DNA of 64,000 nucleotides from Schizochytrium sp. TIO01 (Eukaryota > Sar > Bigyra > Thraustochytrida > Thraustochytriidae). Location of the stretch: assembly GCA_004764695.1 (NCBI GenBank), contig SMSO01000005.1, forward strand, positions 781,501 through 845,500. The letters run 5' to 3'. A program made the position numbers and the translations under genes. Shown one piece after another: positions 11,801 through 22,913 of the stretch; within the stretch, counting starts at the first letter, position 1, and every line of letters starts with the position of its first letter. The notes under the pieces are model-generated. The model was not told the origin of the DNA, ran no database searches, and was given only the letters and a program-made list of their open reading frames with translations.

Positions 11801-12180
11801 TGCCGATATTATATCATCCACCACCAGTGTCCGTCTGACCTTCTTCTTTTTCGTCTTCTTCTGTCTCCCTAGTGCTTCTGCTGAGTCCTGCTGGTTCCGG
11901 GACAGATGGAAGAGAGGCCTGCCTAGCTAGGACCTAACAGCCTACCTAGGGAGCCAATTAGTAGGTAGTAGCTAGTGGGTATCTTTATCTTGCTTGCACA
12001 AAAGTCGATTTCTCTCCTCCTCTTCCTCCTCCTCCTCCTCCTCCTCGTTTTGGCTCCCATTGAGAACATAGGCAGAGCGCTCCAGGATATCATGACTGGT
12101 CCTCTGACAGTCCCATCCTTCCCAAGAAGGGCTGACTCTGCACCGATCATCGATTCATGCGTCGTAAGTCTCCTCGCTGA

Positions 12181-12220
12181 CCAGCTAGCTAGCAGTAAGC
12201 CAGCTATAGCTAAGCTGGCT
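12181..12220. repeat. CTAG-rich inverted repeat
   Basis: CAGCTAGCTAGC is followed by a perfect hairpin with 8-base arms AGCCAGCT (12198-12205) and AGCTGGCT (12213-12220) around a 7-base loop. It is one member of the short palindrome family found in the non-coding DNA of this window. Confidence 0.7.
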
Positions 12221-12618
12221 ACGCAGAGTTCAAGTTCGACTCAGAGTTCAAGTTCGTCCATAGTTTGGTTAGTGAATACGAAAGCGAAAGCGCAAATGAA
12301 GTGCCTGGAAAGAAAGAAAGAAAGAAACTTGAAAACAGGGTCCTACTGTATGAGGTATGGGGTCTTAGCGTAGCACCAGCTACCCAGAGCGGCCATGAGG
12401 GATTCGCGGAAAACCAAGAAAGGCCACGTTTTCAAGTTTTGGTTCTTTTACAGTTTGTTTGCAGGATGGATAAGCAGGATAGATACAGGATGCGAAGAAC
12501 TTGGGAGAGAGACACAGCAGCCACAGCCGCAGCAGAGTTGGGGCAGCAAGAAGACAGGAGGCAGAAGAAAGGAAAGAAAGAGCAGAAGCGGAAATGGAAT
12601 TGACATGTGCGGTATGGA

Positions 12619-12648
12619 CTCTCCTCTCTCTCTCTCTCTCTCTCTCTG
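12619..12648. repeat. (TC)n dinucleotide microsatellite
   Basis: Uninterrupted CT/TC run of about 26 bases in a GC-richer island. Confidence 0.95.
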
Positions 12649-13787
12649 CGTTAGGCTGAGACAGGAGGAGAACGAGAGGAAAAGAAGGAAAAGGAAGGAA
12701 TGAGTCCCATTCCTGGGAAAGAAGAGGAGGCCGCCATTGAATCATGAAGGACGAATCTTGAAATATGAATTGCATGACATGACATGACATGAGTTTTCAA
12801 GGCGCCAATCCAATACTACGGCGACGCCAGAGCGAGATCGACAAAGGCGGGTTCGCTCTGCTGCCAATCGAAGGGGGGCGATCCCAGAAGGAGGCTTCGC
12901 GTTCAATTTCGCTTGGACGAGCCTCATCTGCAGGCAAAATAACCAGTCATCCATCAATCGTCAGTTTCCAAGGCGCCAGAACACACACTCTAACAGGCAG
13001 ACAGACAGACGGATAGATAGACAGACATGCGTACAGACAGAAGAACAAGCCAACAAATGATCGAATGATCAGGCGAGCAACTCGAATGCTGAAGCGAAAC
13101 CTGTTTACTCGTTCCGAGAGCACTCAGACTTCTGCGAACAAACAAACAAACTAACTAACCCCGGCAGTCCGTTCTAGCGCCATCTTGGCCACAACGTAGT
13201 AGGTAGGTCGTGCTTAGCTAGCTCGCTACAGATCTGCCGTTCTCTCTCTCACAGAGACCCACGGACCGTGAAGTCTGGTAGGTGGGCTTAAGCGATGCTA
13301 GGCAGAAGGTATCGCCAGCCTGTAGAACTTATTGCGTTACCACCTCGTGCGAGTAACAAAGCGAACGATCATGAACGATCATCGTTGACGACAGATTTAA
13401 AGTATTCATCATGTCTGTTTTGCTTTTGTTTTCTTGTAAGTAGAGCCTGATAAGAAAATAGTTATTTCAATAAAATTAGAGTAAAGTAAAAAAATGACGA
13501 GTTATCTTAGCAGAGGAGTTTGATTTACTATCTACAACTTGAAATTGTAAAAACGAGAAATTTAGTAAAAGTGTCAGTCCGTCGCCCAGTCCCATTTTGC
13601 CATTATCATTTTGTTTATTTTATTTTAAAGCTAAAAACAGATAATAATAAAAAGCTTGATTATTTTAAAAGACCTCTGTAAAATTAATTTACTTCATTGG
13701 TTCTGATTCAATTTACCAAGGTGCTCAACGAGTCCAGTCCCCTCAATCCTGAACGTTCACGGCGCCACGACATTGTGGCGGTCTGCC

Positions 13788-13807
13788 ATGAGCGATTCGG
13801 ATTCCAC
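13788..13807 (+). other. Possible orphan first exon (low support)
   Basis: ATGAGCGATTCGGATTCCAC reads M-S-D-S-D-S and is followed at once by a donor-like GTGAGC at 13808. If joined to the acceptor-like TTTCTCCACAG ending at 13950, the frame continues as T-D-R-D-F-A, but it stops soon after. The acidic start and donor are typical of a real 5' exon, yet no downstream domain was found, so it may be chance or a non-coding transcript. Confidence 0.2.
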
Positions 13808-14465
13808 GTGAGCGCTTTTCATGATTAGCGAAGAAGCAATCAATCTCAAGATCAGGCAGGGCCTCTGCTCTGCGCACATCCAAGGCCGTCGGGCTGGCGA
13901 AAACAATCCTCCGAGGATCTCTCTACTGGAGTGCCATCTTAGCTTTCTCCACAGAGACAGGGATTTCGCAGGTGTTTCGCACACGCAGTATCCAACAAGA
14001 TATCACTCACCCTCTTTGAGGTAGACGCGGCAGTGAGGATTCTGTGATTCGCGCTGATCACTCGTCCATTCATCCAACCACCAGCCCACCCAGCCATCCA
14101 CCCACCATCATTCGCCATTCACTCCTCTTTCATTCGGCCTCGAAGCTGGCAACTTGAAGCGACGGGTCCACCATCGGCATCGGAGAGCGCAGTGTCTGAT
14201 GGCGTCACACGAGCGTCATCGCTGTGGTCTTCCGAGCGCAGGGAGGAACTATGCACAGTACTCACTCAGGCGATCTTGCTTGCTTGCTTGCTTGCTAGCG
14301 AGGCGGTTAGTCGAATGGCTAACGTGCAGTTAGAAAGGGAGCGGACGAGGGAGCGAGCGAGCCGATCGTTTGACATGAACTATTATCTAAGCTTCTGTTG
14401 GTAGTGGTATTAGTGCGAGTAGAAGATGATTGTAATATCTCCGTTCTCAGAAATCCCTTTCATTC

Positions 14466-14677
14466 TTGTTTTGAATGTTTGTTTTGAATGTTTGTTTTGA
14501 ATGTTTGTTTTGAATATTTGTTTTGAATGTTTGTTTTGAATGTTTGTTTTGAATGTTTGTTTTGAATGTTTGTTTGAATGTTTGTTTGTTTGTTTGTTTG
14601 TTTGTTTGTTTGTTTGTTTGTTTGTTTGTTTGTTTGTTTGTTTGTTTGTTTGTTTGTTTGTTTGTTTGTTTGTTTGT
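14466..14677. repeat. 13-base minisatellite merging into a (TTTG)n array
   Basis: About eight copies of the 13-mer TTTGTTTTGAATG (one variant with ATATTTG) run from 14466 to about 14570. They pass through a shortened unit TTTGTTTGAATG into about 24 copies of TTTG (14581-14677). Both arrays share the TTTG word. They create artificial Cys-Leu-Phe-Val open frames. Confidence 0.97.
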
Positions 14678-16834
14678 AAAGTTCGTCACACCGAGAAAGA
14701 AAGGCACTACTACAACTTCACATTCAAGGTCTCATCGCACTTGTACGAATAAGATTGCGCTGTTTGTCCTATTGATGTACCACATCTGTGTGTCAAACTA
14801 TCTATTATTTAGTTTTTCGTTGGTTTGTATTTCATTGCATTTTGTTGTTGCGTTTGAGAATTAAATCAAATCTCATCCTGGATGCCAGTTCTTCCTCTTT
14901 GTTTTCTCAGATTTAAAAAGAAAAGAAAAGAAAAGGAAAGGAAAGCTTTAAGCATAGTAGTTCTACATAGTAATAGTTTCCTCTCTTTTATATTTTTTAT
15001 TTTTTAAATGTACATGTTCAATTTTATTTCAGGTTGAATAAAAAGAGTTAACAACAGAGAAGATAATTATAATCATAATAAAGGTAGCAAGTCTGTCTCA
15101 GGACTCGTGAGTCCGTGTCCGGCTGTTCTCAACTGGAGCGGTCCTGACTTCAGAGCACGGCCGACGGGACTGCCGCCGCCGCTCGCCCCTAACTTTGGAT
15201 CCCTCCCCTCTAAGTCGCTCCAATGGTTGGGAGTCTGAGTCTCTCTCACCGCGAAGGTATTTTGCACGAGGAAGATTAGCAACTTCAGCAGTGAAACAAG
15301 TGGACAACCAAGAACTTGCGCATCCTTAGCGAACCTTTCCTCCTCCTCTTGCGCAGGACCGGCCCCTCCTTGACCCGCTAGCCGGCCCCGTGGCACCTGG
15401 TCCTTGCAGATCACACCGAGGTTTCTGATGCTGTGGCTGATGCTGGCTGGTGCTGCGGCTCGCGGTCGTCGTGCGCTAAGCTCGTCGCAGCGGAGGCCTT
15501 GAACCTGAACAAAGAAGAAACCCAATCGCTTTTCTTAAATAAAAATAGATAGTAATGCATGCCAACTTTTGAAGAGAGAAATCAAGAGAAAAAATGTGTG
15601 GAAATACGAAGAAGAGCAACTCCAGCGCCGTTCGGAGTGACGTGAACACACATACACAGATGCCACTCACATTGCACCTCGCAGATAGACAGACTGCCAG
15701 ACTGCGAGGACCAATGCAAGGGACTTGGGCACACGCATTCGTGAACTTATTTGTTCCAGCTGCATCCGAGTGTCCGTTCATCCATTCAACAAATGCTTCA
15801 CCATCGAATAGTAGAAATGAAATCAAGCACATGTATTCTAACTTTCAGGATTGTCTGCCTATCCTTATAAAATACTCAGAATGATATTATCCCTTTTGGG
15901 TTTTTGAATAAAGACATTAAGATTCAAAGTGCAAGCAGGTTTGTGTTTTGCCATGCTTGGAGAGAACTTAGAGCCGCATTGCCAAGTCCACATTGCGGTG
16001 AATACAAAAGGTGGCACCCAAACAGACAATTATACCACCTTTGGAAACACAAATGACTGTTGCAGTAGTGTGTCTCAAGGTCTCTTCTGCGCTCTCGACG
16101 ATATCCTTTCTAGCTGCACTGATAGTATAAATAAAATACATGATTATTCTCATCAGATCAGAAGTCAATGAAAGCAAATCAAAATTCTGCGGTGCCAATG
16201 TATCAAAGAAACGATAGATCTTGAGATGCATTGTTTTACATTCATTGACATCCAGTGCACTATTCTGTCACCTCAAGCTGTGTATCATTCGCAGGTCTCT
16301 GTCCAACCAATCATTTTCAAAAATATGCGGTCTCGCGAGCAGCTGAAGGTGATATAAACTTGAAGATTGAGCCTTCCAGCTATCTACGCAACTAGATCGA
16401 AATGACATATAGTGGACTGTCACAGATATTGCCTAATCTCGCGGTGGCCCAAAGAGTAGTTGAAAAGGTGTCGCAACAACGCAAACACACTTTTGATTAA
16501 CTTTCATAAGGTTGAGCAATCTACGAATGAAAATCCGGGAACACTGCCTCACAAATCGTCTTTTTGTAAAACTAGCCCAGTATTAAAATAAATCTGGATA
16601 CTTTGTAAGAGCATAACAACTGCAGACCCTGTGCAGGATGGTATTATGATTGAGCTTCTTGCAGTGGTAGATGGATGAATCGTTCAACGGCGCATGTTCG
16701 TTAGAGAAACAAGCAACAGAGTACTGACAGCACCAGTGGGGACACCACCTATGTGGCAGCTTATATTCCTACATAGGATTGTGGTGAATGCACGGCCGTC
16801 CCCCCTCCTAAATATACCTCTGTACACAACTATG

Positions 16835-16896
16835 GAGTCCCTACGGACTCAAGGGGGTCAGTCCCCCCGAGTAGAAAGGATCGGACGTCATGGTCC
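16835..16896. other. Three consecutive short hairpins (possible structured RNA)
   Basis: GAGTCC-CTAC-GGACTC (16835-16850), GGGGG-TCAGT-CCCCC (16853-16867) and GGAC-N6-GTCC (16883-16896) lie almost end to end in an AT-rich setting. The first two are perfect. This could be a folded RNA or a hairpin-forming DNA element; I do not recognise a family. Confidence 0.3.
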
Positions 16897-17265
16897 TAAG
16901 AATCATTATCTGGGTGCTGGGTGTAGTAAACAATAAAAAAATTCTCAATTGAAAATCTTAATAGGTTCTCTCAGAATCTTTTTTTTTTTTTTTTTAACTT
17001 TCAAAATATTTTTTTTTTTAACTTTAAATCTTATATACCTATAAATAATACCATTAGAAAGAACAGAAATAGCAGAAGAAACAAAAACTAGAAACTGGGA
17101 AAAAGTAGGTAATTGTAAAGGAATGCTATTTTTCATCGTAAAATGTAGGTGGTAGATGTTTGAAAGTACACATCATACGCATGGAAAGTGGAAGCCTGAG
17201 GGAAGAACAGCCTATTGACTAAAAGACTGAGGGTGGAAGGGTTTCTCGGTAGTCAAAACCTCCCT

Positions 17266-17280
17266 AGGTAGTAGCTACCT
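17266..17280. repeat. AGGTAG-TAG-CTACCT palindrome
   Basis: Perfect 6-base arms around a 3-base spacer. The same arms with a 4-base spacer occur at 33467-33482, and extended arms occur at 19517-19555. Confidence 0.75.
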
Positions 17281-17797
17281 CCTAGCCTCGGAATTCTCAA
17301 GAGACATACCATCCATGTAAGGCACCTATCTACCTACCATGGTATGTATACCTACCCTACCATATCTCCTACTGCCACAGACAGACATGTATGTACAGTG
17401 ATTGTGAAGGAGCAAATAGACAGACATAGCATCGAAGTAAAGGTGGAGTGAAAGCAGCGCTCTGCTTGTCCCTAAGCAGGCACAGCCGAGCGCTGCGCTA
17501 GCTCTAGCTCTAGCTCTAGCTCTGCCGCGGCTTCTCGCTCCCTCAAAGTCTTGCCTGATCTCAATATATCAAACTCCTGTCGAGCAGGCTGCCACGGAAC
17601 TAACGAACTCGAGTAACGCCGCACGAAGCGAGGGCGCAGAAAGCACGCAGGAGAAAGCAGAAAGAAGCGGTGTGGAGGAAGGCGGCGGGACTGAACCTTC
17701 CTTTCCCTTCCCAAACTTCGTTCGTGGCAGCCATAGACTTCTTTCTCTCTTTCTTCTTTCCTTCTTCTCTGAGAACTCGCAAACTGGCGTCTCTTTT

Positions 17798-17800
<3 letters not shown>

Positions 17801-17850
<50 letters not shown>

Positions 17851-17859
17851 GAGAGAGAG
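17801..17859. repeat. (GACA)n then (GA)n microsatellite
   Basis: About 12 uninterrupted GACA units end in a short GA run. It is complementary to the (GTCT)n array at 18441-18480, so the two form an inverted pair about 600 bases apart. Confidence 0.97.
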
Positions 17860-18440
17860 ACCGCAGGGGACGCACGAGGCCGCATCCAAGCAAGAGCACG
17901 CAGCCTTCGTTCGATCCGCAACGCAGAGACCGCCGCTCACAGAGGAGCGCGTCGAGGTCCTCCCTCCTCCTTTCCATGTCAAACAGCTACGAAGGACAGA
18001 CAGTCGATCTCTCTCTAGCTCGAGAGGCACGCCGAGGTGCTCGCTAAAAGATTGTCACGATTAGCTCTGACTAGCTGACTGGTAGCAGGGATGGCGCTGC
18101 TGGGACGCTCTGGTAGTCGCAGTAGCAGTGGCGGTAGCAGTGCGCTTAGGATAGAGACACCTAGCTATACTAGCTAGCTACTACTGGTGCTGCCTTGAGA
18201 AGGGAGGGCAGAGCCAGGAAGCCAGGACCCTTCTTCATGGCCCATGACGAAGTTTGATGGTTGATTGATTCTGATTCTTCAGAGCAGGCAGAGTCGAGGA
18301 TAGACCATCGCGGATGATCGGCGACGATGTGGTGGGCCACGAGGGCTTGCTTTCCGCAGCTCGGCAGATCCTATGAGGCCAGGTCGGTTGAGATTCCTCC
18401 TCCTGATCCTCGTTGTTGTTGTTGTTCACGAGTCGAAGAG

Positions 18441-18480
<40 letters not shown>
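18441..18480. repeat. (GTCT)n microsatellite
   Basis: Ten perfect units, in inverted orientation relative to the (GACA)n array at 17801-17849. Confidence 0.97.
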
Positions 18481-18554
18481 CACTGTAGCCCGCAGGCAAA
18501 GCAGACGATGACGTCGAGCAGTGAGTGCTCCTCCTCGCCCGCCCAGTGACACGG

Positions 18555-18586
18555 AGCTGACGTAGCTGACGTAGCTGACGTAGCTG
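18555..18586. repeat. 9-base tandem repeat with TGACGT core
   Basis: About three and a half copies of AGCTGACGT. TGACGT is the half-site of CRE/bZIP-type regulatory elements in many eukaryotes, so the array could bind a bZIP factor; this is only inferred from the word. Confidence 0.6.
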
Positions 18587-18782
18587 GCGAGGAGTCGCTC
18601 GAAGCAAGCGGCATCAGAGAGTTCTCGAGCAGCCTGAGCTTGTCAAATCGAAGAGGCCTTCAATCGACTCAACTCAGCTCAGCACAGATTCACAATTGTC
18701 AACTCGAAACAATTCAAGTTTAGGTCAGCTAGCCGTTGGACCGCGGCGGTTCCTGCCTGCCTGAGCCCGACTCCCACGCGCT

Positions 18783-18803
18783 GCTTGCTTGCTTGCTTGC
18801 GTG

Positions 18804-18842
<39 letters not shown>
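18783..18842. repeat. (GCTT)n and (TGCC)n microsatellites
   Basis: About four GCTT units followed by about ten TGCC units. The inverted counterpart (GGCA)n lies at 22886-22913. Confidence 0.96.
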
Positions 18843-18970
18843 ACTAGCTAGAGCAGCGGCGCAATAGGCGGCGACGAGCAACAAGCGGGCATATCTGTCC
18901 TGCCATGCATGCACGCCCGACGAACTTGGGTCAGTTTCATCGGCAGGATCGAGCTTCCAGCTGTCTAAAT

Positions 18971-19063
18971 TCTTCCTTCCTTCCTTCCTTCCATTCATTC
19001 ATTCATTTATTCATTGATTCATTGATTGATTCATTGATTGATTCATTTATTCATTCATTTATT
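18971..19063. repeat. (TTCC)n and interspersed ATTC/ATTG/ATTT array
   Basis: Five TTCC units, then about 18 four-base units alternating ATTC, ATTG and ATTT. The phase is kept at four bases throughout, which points to slippage followed by point change. Confidence 0.93.
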
Positions 19064-19366
19064 CCTGCATGCCTCCGTTTCTTTGAGTGGGTATCTAACT
19101 ATCTGTAGATATCTATTGATCGCAAGCCCTTTCTTCGTCCCTACGTCCTATGCATCTACTACGCAGTTACTTTGCTTTCTTTCTGCTTTTGGCGCCTCGT
19201 GGAGGAAGGAGTCCCAGAGTCCCAAAGCCCTCAGGTTTCTTCGGTGATTGAAAAGGGGACTGAAAAGCGGGGGAGAGCGAATCTAACTTGGGTGCCTACG
19301 CTCTCAAGGACTTCGACGAACACGAAGCCGAAGCGCGGCAGCGCCTCTTTCTCTGATGTTGTAGAG

Positions 19367-19494
19367 GTGAGTGAAGACTCTTCGCTTGGTGTTCAGGCAC
19401 TCCAGTACTTACAAGCACAAGTTGAGAAGAATTTCAAGACCCAAAGAACAAAACTACAACGAAGAAGAACACTTCTTTCTGCTTTTCCCTGCAG
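19367..19494 (+). other. Intron-like segment in a gene-free region
   Basis: Donor GTAGAG|GTGAGT at 19367 and acceptor CTTTTCCCTGCAG ending at 19494, with a pyrimidine tract, bound a 128-base segment. One flanking frame just upstream uses C/G-ending codons like those of PCCA, but it is only 28 codons long. Could be a spliced non-coding RNA or a small unrecognised gene. Confidence 0.3.
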
Positions 19495-19516
19495 GAATGT
19501 GCAGGAATGAGATACA

Positions 19517-19555
19517 TAGGTAGGTGCCTAGGCACTGCTATGCTCTACCTACCTA
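19517..19555. repeat. Nested palindrome TAGGTAGGT ... ACCTACCTA
   Basis: Nine-base arms TAGGTAGGT (19517-19525) and ACCTACCTA (19547-19555) are perfect inverted copies. A 12-base perfect palindrome GTGCCTAGGCAC (19524-19535) overlaps the inner edge of the left arm. It is the most extended member of the AGGTAG/CTACCT family. Confidence 0.8.
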
Positions 19556-20422
19556 GGGTTCATTCGATCTTGATCTTCAAACTTCGCTTTACATTTAATT
19601 TTAAAATAGTAATAATAATTATTATTATGATGATAATTTTGATAATTAATTTAAAAACATTATAATGGTCTACAATTTGTATCATATGATATTTATTTTG
19701 AAAAGAATAAAAAAGAGAATATGATATATATGATGTCGAGCTATTATGGCAGAAACAAAGTCAAAATAAAAAGAGTTTCCTCAACTACCAAAAAAAAGTG
19801 GGACTCATCCGTTTCGTACCCTGTTGCTTTACTAACTTAAAAGAGGCTACTATTTCCAAGAAAGCCAACAGCGAGCACAATTAATGATTTTGGGTCACTT
19901 TTAAACGCAGCGATGAGCATGTTTTGGATCTCCACGAGTGTAAGAAAGCAGCTAAGAGACAAATAACTAAGGGGAAGAGAGACCAAAAGCTCTTAGTGGG
20001 ACGCACCAGGAGTATCCCTAAAATGCAATTATAGAAAATCATAGGAGTGGTGGAGATACAAAGAAAGATGCTTTCACAACTGACAAAAGAAAAGATAAAC
20101 AAATCCGGGTGGAGAAAATATCGATACAAAAATCAAGCATGGAGCGGATTTGCGGCATTGTGGACAACAGTAGCCAATGGGACAAGCGCTGCAGTAGGTA
20201 TATAGACGGCAATGCATGTCACCACGTCCTTTTGATGAGAAGCCTGTTTTTGACCGGTTGTCGATGCGGGCTAAAGAGCTAAAGCCCAGCGAGCAAATTC
20301 GTTTGGGGTCAAATTTTGTTCCTCATTATCTGTATTGCTGTTTTTTGTCGATGCTTTTTTGTTTTCTTTATTTATTTAATTTAAATACAAATGGCAAATT
20401 AAACTTTCTCTTCGCCTGGAAG

Positions 20423-20436
20423 TACCTAGCTAGGTA
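20423..20436. repeat. 14-base perfect palindrome TACCTAGCTAGGTA
   Basis: Self-complementary over all 14 bases. It combines the two words, CTAG and AGGTA, that recur in the non-coding palindromes of this window. Confidence 0.85.
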
Positions 20437-20570
20437 GTAGTAGTCTTTTCAGTAAGAAGAACACTGAGTATGAACAGGTCTTGTTATAAAATAAATCTTG
20501 CTTGCTACCCTGCCTGTTTCTTTACTATTATGATAAGGTTATCCTAAAAACACTTTGTGAATAGGAACAG

Positions 20571-20577
20571 CTATCTG

Positions 20578-20624
<47 letters not shown>
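20571..20624. repeat. (ATCT)n microsatellite
   Basis: About 12 units with one GTCT variant near the start. Confidence 0.96.
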
Positions 20625-21195
20625 GTTTTGTAGCCTCTAAGCGAAGGAGAAATTCCTGCCTATTACTCCACTTAAAGTTAGGTAGTGCTGCCTCTGAAGA
20701 GTATAATTGTGGCGGAGCTCCTTCGACGGAATCCTTTCCATCGCCAGATCTCTGCTCTTCAAAAGCCATCGCTCAGAGGTCGCGGCCGCCTCTTACCCGG
20801 CGCGAGGAGAGCGCTCTTCTCGAGAGGCTTTGCTTCGCTTTGCTTCGCTTTGCTTTGCTTCGCTTTGTGATGTGCATTTGGGATTCTCGACAGGGAAATA
20901 AATAAATTTGGGGTCGCGCCGTCTAGCTAGCTAGCTTTCTCGCAATCAGGACTTCGATGGCTCCGCCGGCGCGGCGACAGCGGCGACAGCGGCAGCAGCG
21001 GCAAGAGCAGCAGCAGCAGCGGCAGGATGGTGGCCGCGAGGCCGGAGGACGGGCCCGAATGAGCTGATCGCGTTTCTGGCTTTTGCAGCATGATTCCGAG
21101 GGCCACATTGCATTCCCGGAGCTCTCATCGAACACTGAAGGAATGAATGGGGGAAATGAATGAATGCAAAGGAGGAAACACACCGACAGAGGGAC

Positions 21196-21234
21196 TGAGA
21201 GAGAGGGACTGAGAGAGAGAGAGAGAGAGAGAGG
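21196..21234. repeat. (AG)n microsatellite
   Basis: Imperfect GA/AG run of about 39 bases including one GGACT interruption. Confidence 0.9.
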
Positions 21235-22331
21235 GCAGCGGCCCACGGTAGCAGACGGTAGGGCCCTGGTAGGAGCAGCTTGGGCTTGACCTGGTTTCGA
21301 TTTGGTTTTGAATTTGAAGAACATCTTGAAACATCTGGAAACAGTGTGGACATTCTGAAACAAAATTGAAGTTGGAATGGAGGGGAAGGCAGAGAGAAAC
21401 ATTCGCTTGAAACGGCGGCAGAAGCCGCTCGCAGAATCCTTTTGCTCGCGCTAGCCGCGGGGAGGAGGTCATTGCGGAGGCCAAGGGCCAGCTTTGCCAT
21501 GATAGAAGAGCGAGCGAGCGCTCGCTTGCGAATTTGTTGAGCAGGCAGCACCAGGAGGCACGTGAGTGGTACGAATGCTGGATCTAGGATCCTCTCAGCT
21601 CCTTTTATCGCAAAGTCGACACAAAAATAAGTATTTGCTCTCCATAGCACTAAGAGTCCGCTAGCAGAGGCATGGGTATTACAAAAAAGATGATGCCGTG
21701 ACATAAACAATATCTATAGTTTAAAACTTATTTACCTTTTCCCACTTTACATTAATTAAAACTTTTGGTCTAAATCAATACTTAATAACATTAATGAAGA
21801 AAGAAAATAAAACATAAAAGGGTAAAATCAGCGCATCAGGCGAAACAAAGAGGGAAAAGATACGCCCAATACCTGGTCCTCCCCTTCTTTCCTCCCTACT
21901 ACCCTCCCGGCCTAGTGTTGCTTAGTGCTTGCTCCTCTCTCTTCTCTCGTTCCGTTATGCTATCTGTTTTCCCTAATCCCTCCCATGTCTGTTAACTCTG
22001 GCACAGGGAGGAAAGAATCAAGGAGTCCCTGTGTGTTTTTTATTATCATTTACAGCGGCAATGATTGTATACTTTCGAAGGAGCAAAATAAAGAACCAGG
22101 CACAGAGGGAAGAATACGGAAATTTGTAGATAGCAGGATCGATAGTACCTAGATATCAATTTCGCTAGCAAAACCAGCATATAAACAAAACGAAGGCGGC
22201 GAACGACTGAGCTCAGAAATCAAGAAAGGGCCTCGCAGGGGCGTAACAGGCATGCAATAGTAGCTCTTCCTCGTCTGGAAGAAGCGACACAGAACGAACA
22301 TGCGCCCATGCGAACAGTCAATAAACTTGCA

Positions 22332-22332
<1 letters not shown>

Positions 22333-22362
<30 letters not shown>
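22333..22362. repeat. (GATT)n microsatellite
   Basis: About seven perfect units followed by GATGATG. Confidence 0.95.
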
Positions 22363-22363
<1 letters not shown>

Positions 22364-22645
22364 GATGAAGTTGAAAAAAAATACCTTCTATAACATTTCT
22401 GTTTTGTTTTGTTTTACAATTTTAAAGCGATCGATTAAAATAAAATAAATTTAAATTAGATAGATCTTTATTTGGGATTACTATTTTTAAAAGGGAGAGA
22501 GAAAATCCCTCCTACTGTACCATTATTATGCGGCAAAAAAAAGAGGCGGACGCGCGAGCAGCCTCGAGTAAAAGGCAGAACAGAAAAGAAAAAGGAGGGG
22601 GAAAAAGAAAATGGAAAAGGAAAGATGAGTAGAATTAGCATCAGG

Positions 22646-22647
<2 letters not shown>

Positions 22648-22679
<32 letters not shown>
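22648..22679. repeat. (CT)n microsatellite
   Basis: Sixteen uninterrupted CT units. Confidence 0.97.
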
Positions 22680-22683
<4 letters not shown>

Positions 22684-22885
22684 CCTGTCTACCTTAGGCA
22701 TCTGCCTAGCTACCGCGTAGGATGTCACTAGAGAGAGACAGAGAGAAGGAACAGAAGAGGAGCGACACCAAACCAAACCCGATTCGCTCCTGAGCGAGCA
22801 CAGCGATCGCATCAACTTCAGAGGTGAGTGCAGTTGACAATAGCGGGCACAGGACAAACACACAGCGGCTCAACACACGGCAGGA

Positions 22886-22913
22886 AGGCAGGCAGGCAGG
22901 CAGGCAGGCAGGC
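22886..22913. repeat. (GGCA)n microsatellite
   Basis: Seven perfect units, inverted relative to the TGCC array at 18802-18842. Confidence 0.96.

Larger units (their letters stand above)
11801..16200. other. Gene-poor stretch with GC-richer islands
   Basis: GC-richer islands at about 11830-12960, 13140-13400, 13720-14400 and 15080-15530 alternate with AT-rich DNA. No open frame here resembles a known protein. Islands carry dinucleotide and tetranucleotide runs, CTAG-type palindromes (11921-11975, 12181-12220, 13199-13229) and a few splice-donor-like sites. One island starts a plausible short coding stretch at 13788 (listed separately). Confidence 0.5.
16201..17450. other. Gene-free stretch with poly-T tracts and a hairpin cluster
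   Basis: No coding region seen. T-runs lie at about 16980-16995 and 17011-17020. A cluster of short perfect hairpins at 16835-16896 is listed separately. The word AGGTAG-TAG-CTACCT (17266-17280) and TACCATGGTA (near 17336-17345) are further short palindromes. Confidence 0.55.
17451..19560. other. GC-rich island dense in tetranucleotide arrays
   Basis: No gene recognised; the open frames here are mainly products of repeats. It contains a TAGCTC hexamer run (17498-17524), (GACA)n, (GTCT)n, (GCTT/TGCC)n and (ATTC/ATTG)n arrays, a 9-base repeat with TGACGT cores (18555-18586), and a possible intron with good splice signals at 19367-19494. This is the densest simple-repeat cluster in the window. 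Confidence 0.55.

Noticed and set aside
14540-14864. Open frames rich in Cys-Leu-Phe-Val
   Set aside because: They are translations of the TTTG array and shift frames freely.
15073-15525. 150-codon minus-strand frame in a GC-rich island
   Set aside because: Starts with TTG, has no ATG in place, mixed composition and no family resemblance.
17801-22913. CRISPR-like repeated units
   Set aside because: The arrays are four-base microsatellites without unique spacers, in a eukaryotic context.
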